Part shown: one piece after another, positions 21,301-23,411 of the stretch | Layout of the letters: every line of letters starts with the position of its first letter | Numbering within the stretch: the stretch's first letter is position 1 | From: a virus | Virus record (IMG/VR): IMGVR_UViG_3300037119_001821 | Coordinates: 1-23,411 of that record | Strand: one strand, 5' to 3' | Length of the DNA: 23,411 nucleotides | Translations under genes and position numbers: made by a program | Notes under the pieces: generated by a model | What the model saw: the letters and a program-made list of their open reading frames with translations, nothing else | What the model was told of the DNA's origin: nothing | Database searches by the model: none

Positions 21301-22335
21301 GATTACATCGAGCTCATCCTCGGCCGCTTACTGCCGGGATCGGTCGAACAGGTCAACGCGCTCAACGCTTCCCTACAGCAGGTTCCGGCGGCGACCGCTG
21401 GTGCCGCCAACGGCATGACGACGATGGTTGACACCGCTATGGTGCCGATGGGCGTCACAGCAGTGGAGACCGGTACCCAGGTCGGTACCGGCATGATGGG
21501 CAGCATTAACGACGGGCTGACCAATCAGACGCCGCTCGTGATCAGCACCGCCGCGGACATCAATGACCAACTCACCGGAGCGATCACACCCACGAACAAC
21601 GTGACCAACGAGATTGGCGTCGGCACCGTGACCGGTATTGCGGACGGTCTGACCGAGACAACTGGTGTTGTGGTCGGCGTTGCCGCCGACGTCAACGGCC
21701 AGATTGTCGGTGCGATCACCCCAGCTCCGGAGGTGACCACCGCTATTGGCTACGACGTCACCAACACCATGGGTGCCGGGGTTACCAATGGTGCCCCGGT
21801 CGTGGTGGGCGCGGCAACACTGGTCAACGGTCAGGTGATTAGCGCCCTGGTGCCAGCGGTGCAAGGGGCTACCGATATCGGCGAGGCAATCCCCAGCGGG
21901 ATGGCCCAGGGCATCAAGGACGGGACGGAGGATGTTGTCGCCGCGATCGACAGGATGATGAAGAAGGCGGAGGCAGCCTATGCCCTTGGCGACGCCGGGG
22001 CCTTCGAGGATGCCTTCAATGTGAATATGCCGCCGCTGATCGGCCGCGCCTCTGGTGGTCCGGTTCATCCCAGGACACCGTACCTTATCGGTGAGGAAGG
22101 CCCAGAAGTATTGTGGATGGGGTCCAGCGGCGGGTACATCTCCCCCAACTCCACGCTGCGCGGCGGTGGGTCCGGTGGTGGCATCGACTACGCTCGCCTG
22201 GCTAAGGAGCTTGCCGCGGTGCTGGCGAGCAGTGGCGCCGGGCGCACGATCAACGTCTACCCAGCCCAGGCGATGTTGACCGAAGAGGGCTTGGAGCGGA
22301 CGCTGTACCGCGAGGAGCTGAGGACCCGATGGTAG
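18364..22335 (+). CDS. Tail tape measure protein with lytic transglycosylase domain
   Basis: This is the longest gene, about 1323 aa from the ATC at 18364 (a GTG at 18295 would add 23 unlikely residues). Residues about 80-300 match the TP901-type tape measure domain (LGADTSFSASEAAKGMEEMV). A hydrophobic stretch near 458-500 could span the host membrane during DNA entry. Then follow three roughly 45-aa Trp/Pro repeats and an SLT domain around 850-960 with QQESGF (catalytic Glu877), GAMGIAQIMPGTA and AAYNAGPGNV; it would cut peptidoglycan. About 44-aa Gly/Thr repeats and a YLIGEEGPE motif near 1240 end the protein. The protein sets tail length: roughly 0.15 nm per residue suggests a tail near 200 nm. 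Confidence 0.94.
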   Translation: MANLSIAADLIGKDLLSPAVHSALGSLNSFEAAGNRANTMLGGLAGNIAKAGAAMGALAFGGVVTGIGAATTAAMGFEKTMSGIAAVSGLDQTGAQFKALSDLALKLGADTSFSASEAAKGMEEMVKAGVSLEDVMAGAAAATLDLAAAGGVEVAEAATIASNAMNTFSKSGADMAHIADLLAGAANASAISVHDLGFSLSAVGAVAATVGLTIEDTTTAIAVLGQAGLKGSDAGTSLKTMLMGLQPTTKAQTAAFKELGIVTKDGSNQFFDAAGHAKSMADIAGILQKATMGLTDAQKLQKLEMMFGTDAIRAAAIMAKAGSAGFDAMADSMSKVTAQTVAAERLNNLAGSLEKLKGSLETAAISLGAHFTPGLKTLADRATEAVNAALPMINTYGDQIVAAFDAAAVSLGSLGEQFSAWLILAKDVLTIGVPDALAELRTRFADVETFIVDHWQAALVGAFGAVGLAMVASAGMGIAAWLPVVVPIAAVGVAIAALYEAWQDNLGGIQEQTQDFYDDTIRPTFNNLVDWFKDRIPSAMKWLVETGWPAIVAAGQKFVNFLTGPAATAFGQLRDWFGTTLPPLFDWLTQTAWPNLQTAGQQVADFLTGPAATAFENLRAWLADTLPPIFSTFTNETIPAMSTALDTLSRWVQNAWDWLVKLGDEVAEKQVYEDLWAAWNNLKDIAGILAKGIVDILNPASSLNTIMGGEGGLKDSTTTTADNIKILSKAIADFTGFVKDVLDPLGKMVEGLFILKALAAGGLGNPFFDLPKWLKEQGIELPDWIGIKGAPRYPGSPQTGGILNPTPGAPPVTASPALGPILGPPVPAPAVVPPKMGGSFGGVTGVDVTGYWQQQAAAAAKAAGLDQFLFLSQIQQESGFAPDVISGARRSSAGAMGIAQIMPGTAKAWGVDPLDPVAALAAAATNMKKYIDDYMKETGGDPTTSTKMALAAYNAGPGNVARYGLSGVMDPSFAKGQTKDYIELILGRLLPGSVEQVNALNASLQQVPAATAGAANGMTTMVDTAMVPMGVTAVETGTQVGTGMMGSINDGLTNQTPLVISTAADINDQLTGAITPTNNVTNEIGVGTVTGIADGLTETTGVVVGVAADVNGQIVGAITPAPEVTTAIGYDVTNTMGAGVTNGAPVVVGAATLVNGQVISALVPAVQGATDIGEAIPSGMAQGIKDGTEDVVAAIDRMMKKAEAAYALGDAGAFEDAFNVNMPPLIGRASGGPVHPRTPYLIGEEGPEVLWMGSSGGYISPNSTLRGGGSGGGIDYARLAKELAAVLASSGAGRTINVYPAQAMLTEEGLERTLYREELRTRW
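19875..20280 (+). repeat. About 45-aa Trp/Pro repeats in the tape measure gene
   Basis: Two close copies share WP...AGQ, FLTGPAATAF, LR.W and TLPP.F at a spacing of 135 bp (Trp codons at 20005 and 20140). A more diverged copy (NLVDWFKDRIPSAMKWLVE) precedes them. Such repeats change tail length in multiples of the unit in tape measure genes. Confidence 0.7.
21505..21930 (+). repeat. About 44-aa Gly/Thr/Val repeats in the tape measure gene
   Basis: Units begin INDGLTNQTPLVISTAADIN, IADGLTETTGVVVGVAADVN and GVTNGAPVVVGAATLVN, each followed by a GAITP-like turn. A last partial unit ends GMAQGIKDG. The unit is about 132 bp. These are distinct from the Trp/Pro repeats upstream and follow the transglycosylase domain. 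Confidence 0.7.
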
Positions 22336-22342
22336 TCGCTCC

Positions 22343-23411
22343 ATGACGACTGTGCAGTTTGCGGTTGCAGCTAATGGCGACGACGTGTATGTGCGTGGGA
22401 CCAACACGTTCTACCCGCCCACCACGATCACCGCGGATCCTGCCGACCCCCCAGACCGCTCCTACTTTTACGTCGAGCGAGGAAAGTTTGGCGCCGACTA
22501 TTTTGTCGACGTCGCGGCATTGCGTTTCGAAACCAGTTCGCTGCCAGAAAACGCGACGATCACTCAAGCCGTACTGCGGTTTCGGGTCACCGCCCGGGTC
22601 AACGCCGACGGCCGGTCGATCACTGCTGACTGGTATTCGAGCGCGAACTGGCCGATCGGGACTGGCACCTATACCGCGACGGCCGGGACTGATGCCCACG
22701 CCGGCACCTCGATCAGCAGCCTGACCGCCGGAGCGGATAACGATCTGGTCCTGCTGAATCCGGCTGCCAACATCAACCTGAGCGGCTACACCGGCCTGCG
22801 CCTGCACATTTCTGGCGGCATCCCGACCGGTGACAACAGCGTGGCGATTGTTGCCTTCGAAAACACGACATTCGTTGAGCCGCGGCTGATCGTCACCTAC
22901 ACGGTGCCAACGATTCTGGCTGAGGTCTTCACCTGGCTCGACCCGGACAGCAACCAAACACCGCTGAGCGGAAACGACAATATCAACGTCCTCATGGGCG
23001 CCCGGGGCATGGGGATGATGCCGCGTGGGTTCATTGCCGATGAAGTGCCCGAACAGGCCGGCGCTCGTCTCCGGACGGTTAAGACCTTCCCTCGGGAGGT
23101 CGACTTACCACTGTTGATTGCTGACGCCACCTCGCTGGCACTCCAGACCCGGCTAGAGGCGTTGAATCTGGCGATGGACCCAGGCCGCGGTGACGGGCGG
23201 CTCCGCAAGACGGGCCTTGATGGGAGTAGTCGGGACCTCGTCTGCCGGTACAGCAGCGGGCTCCAACGCGAGGACGACTGGGGCCACTACGGGATCACCT
23301 GGCGTAAGCTGATGGTCACGTTGTTGGCCCACGATCCCTACTGGTACGGCTCGAATCCGATCACCGCAACCTACCGGGTTAACGATACCCCAGCCCTGTT
23401 CTTCCCGATCC
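22343..23411 (+). CDS. Distal tail protein fused to an N-terminal beta-sandwich domain (3' partial)
   Basis: The frame from the ATG at 22343, seven bases after the tape measure stop, stays open to the window end (356 codons). From about residue 190 it has distal-tail features: VLMGARGMGMMPRGF, FPREVDLPLLI, LDGSSRDLVCRYSSGLQRED (with GxxWRK after it) and AHDPYWY. These proteins form the hub ring linking tube and baseplate. The first 190 residues are an extra domain: ALRFETSSLPENATITQAVL, DGRSITADWYSS, LLNPAANINLSGYTGLRLHI and EPRLIVTYT follow the DNRLRE/CBM-like beta-sandwich pattern of secreted bacterial proteins. It may bind host surface glycans. The missing 3' part is beyond the window. Confidence 0.82.
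   Translation, partial: MTTVQFAVAANGDDVYVRGTNTFYPPTTITADPADPPDRSYFYVERGKFGADYFVDVAALRFETSSLPENATITQAVLRFRVTARVNADGRSITADWYSSANWPIGTGTYTATAGTDAHAGTSISSLTAGADNDLVLLNPAANINLSGYTGLRLHISGGIPTGDNSVAIVAFENTTFVEPRLIVTYTVPTILAEVFTWLDPDSNQTPLSGNDNINVLMGARGMGMMPRGFIADEVPEQAGARLRTVKTFPREVDLPLLIADATSLALQTRLEALNLAMDPGRGDGRLRKTGLDGSSRDLVCRYSSGLQREDDWGHYGITWRKLMVTLLAHDPYWYGSNPITATYRVNDTPALFFPI

Noticed and set aside
21373-22407. 344-aa minus ORF in the tape measure gene
   Set aside because: It mirrors the repeat region of the tape measure gene and has no export signal, Shine-Dalgarno or family pattern.
1-23411. CRISPR arrays, tRNA genes, rRNA, insertion sequences, integrase or att sites
   Set aside because: No regularly spaced direct repeats, no tRNA cloverleaf and no transposase or integrase motif were seen by eye. 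A tRNA or covariance search was not possible here.

Overview
The window is a tightly packed late structural operon of a tailed double-stranded DNA phage or prophage with a long, siphovirus-type tail. Almost everything reads on the + strand, with stop/start overlaps (TGATG, GTGA) or gaps of a few bases. Third positions are GC-rich and GTG starts are frequent, which suggests a GC-rich bacterial host; Chloroflexota or Actinobacteriota would fit, but nothing here proves the host. No integrase, repressor, replication or lysis gene is present, so temperate versus virulent cannot be decided. Both ends are cut inside genes: the large terminase on the left and a distal tail protein on the right.

Head region (1-8150): terminase large subunit (3' part), HK97-type portal with an N-terminal zinc ribbon, a small winged-helix-like protein, a minor capsid protein, four small mostly Cys-rich ORFs including a Com-like zinc finger, an antisense HNH endonuclease flanked by two hairpins, prohead protease, HK97-fold major capsid protein, then small decoration- or connector-type proteins.

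Connector and accessory region (8154-15684): a gp6-like head-tail adaptor, then about 5 kb of accessory genes. These are beta-structured proteins, a His-rich exported protein, a tandem pair of paralogues, a 117-aa beta protein invaded at its 3' end by a LAGLIDADG homing endonuclease, and an Ala-rich protein with roughly 41-aa repeats. The connector module then resumes with head closure, HK97 gp10-like and tail-terminator-like proteins.

Tail region (15686-23411): tail tube with an inserted beta domain, tail assembly chaperone pair joined by a probable -1 frameshift, an antisense exported protein with its own strong Shine-Dalgarno, a 1324-codon tape measure protein with a lytic transglycosylase domain and two repeat blocks, and a distal tail protein carrying an extra N-terminal beta-sandwich.

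The most interesting signal is the LAGLIDADG insertion. A 30-bp copy of the host gene's last nine codons plus stop lies directly behind the endonuclease stop. It encodes nearly the same peptide with different codons, as expected of an intronless homing element that brought its own recoded copy of the gene end. Also notable are a tape measure gene whose only well-placed start is ATC after a perfect Shine-Dalgarno, a sharp GC change inside the protease gene next to the HNH gene, and two exported proteins in the virion operon.
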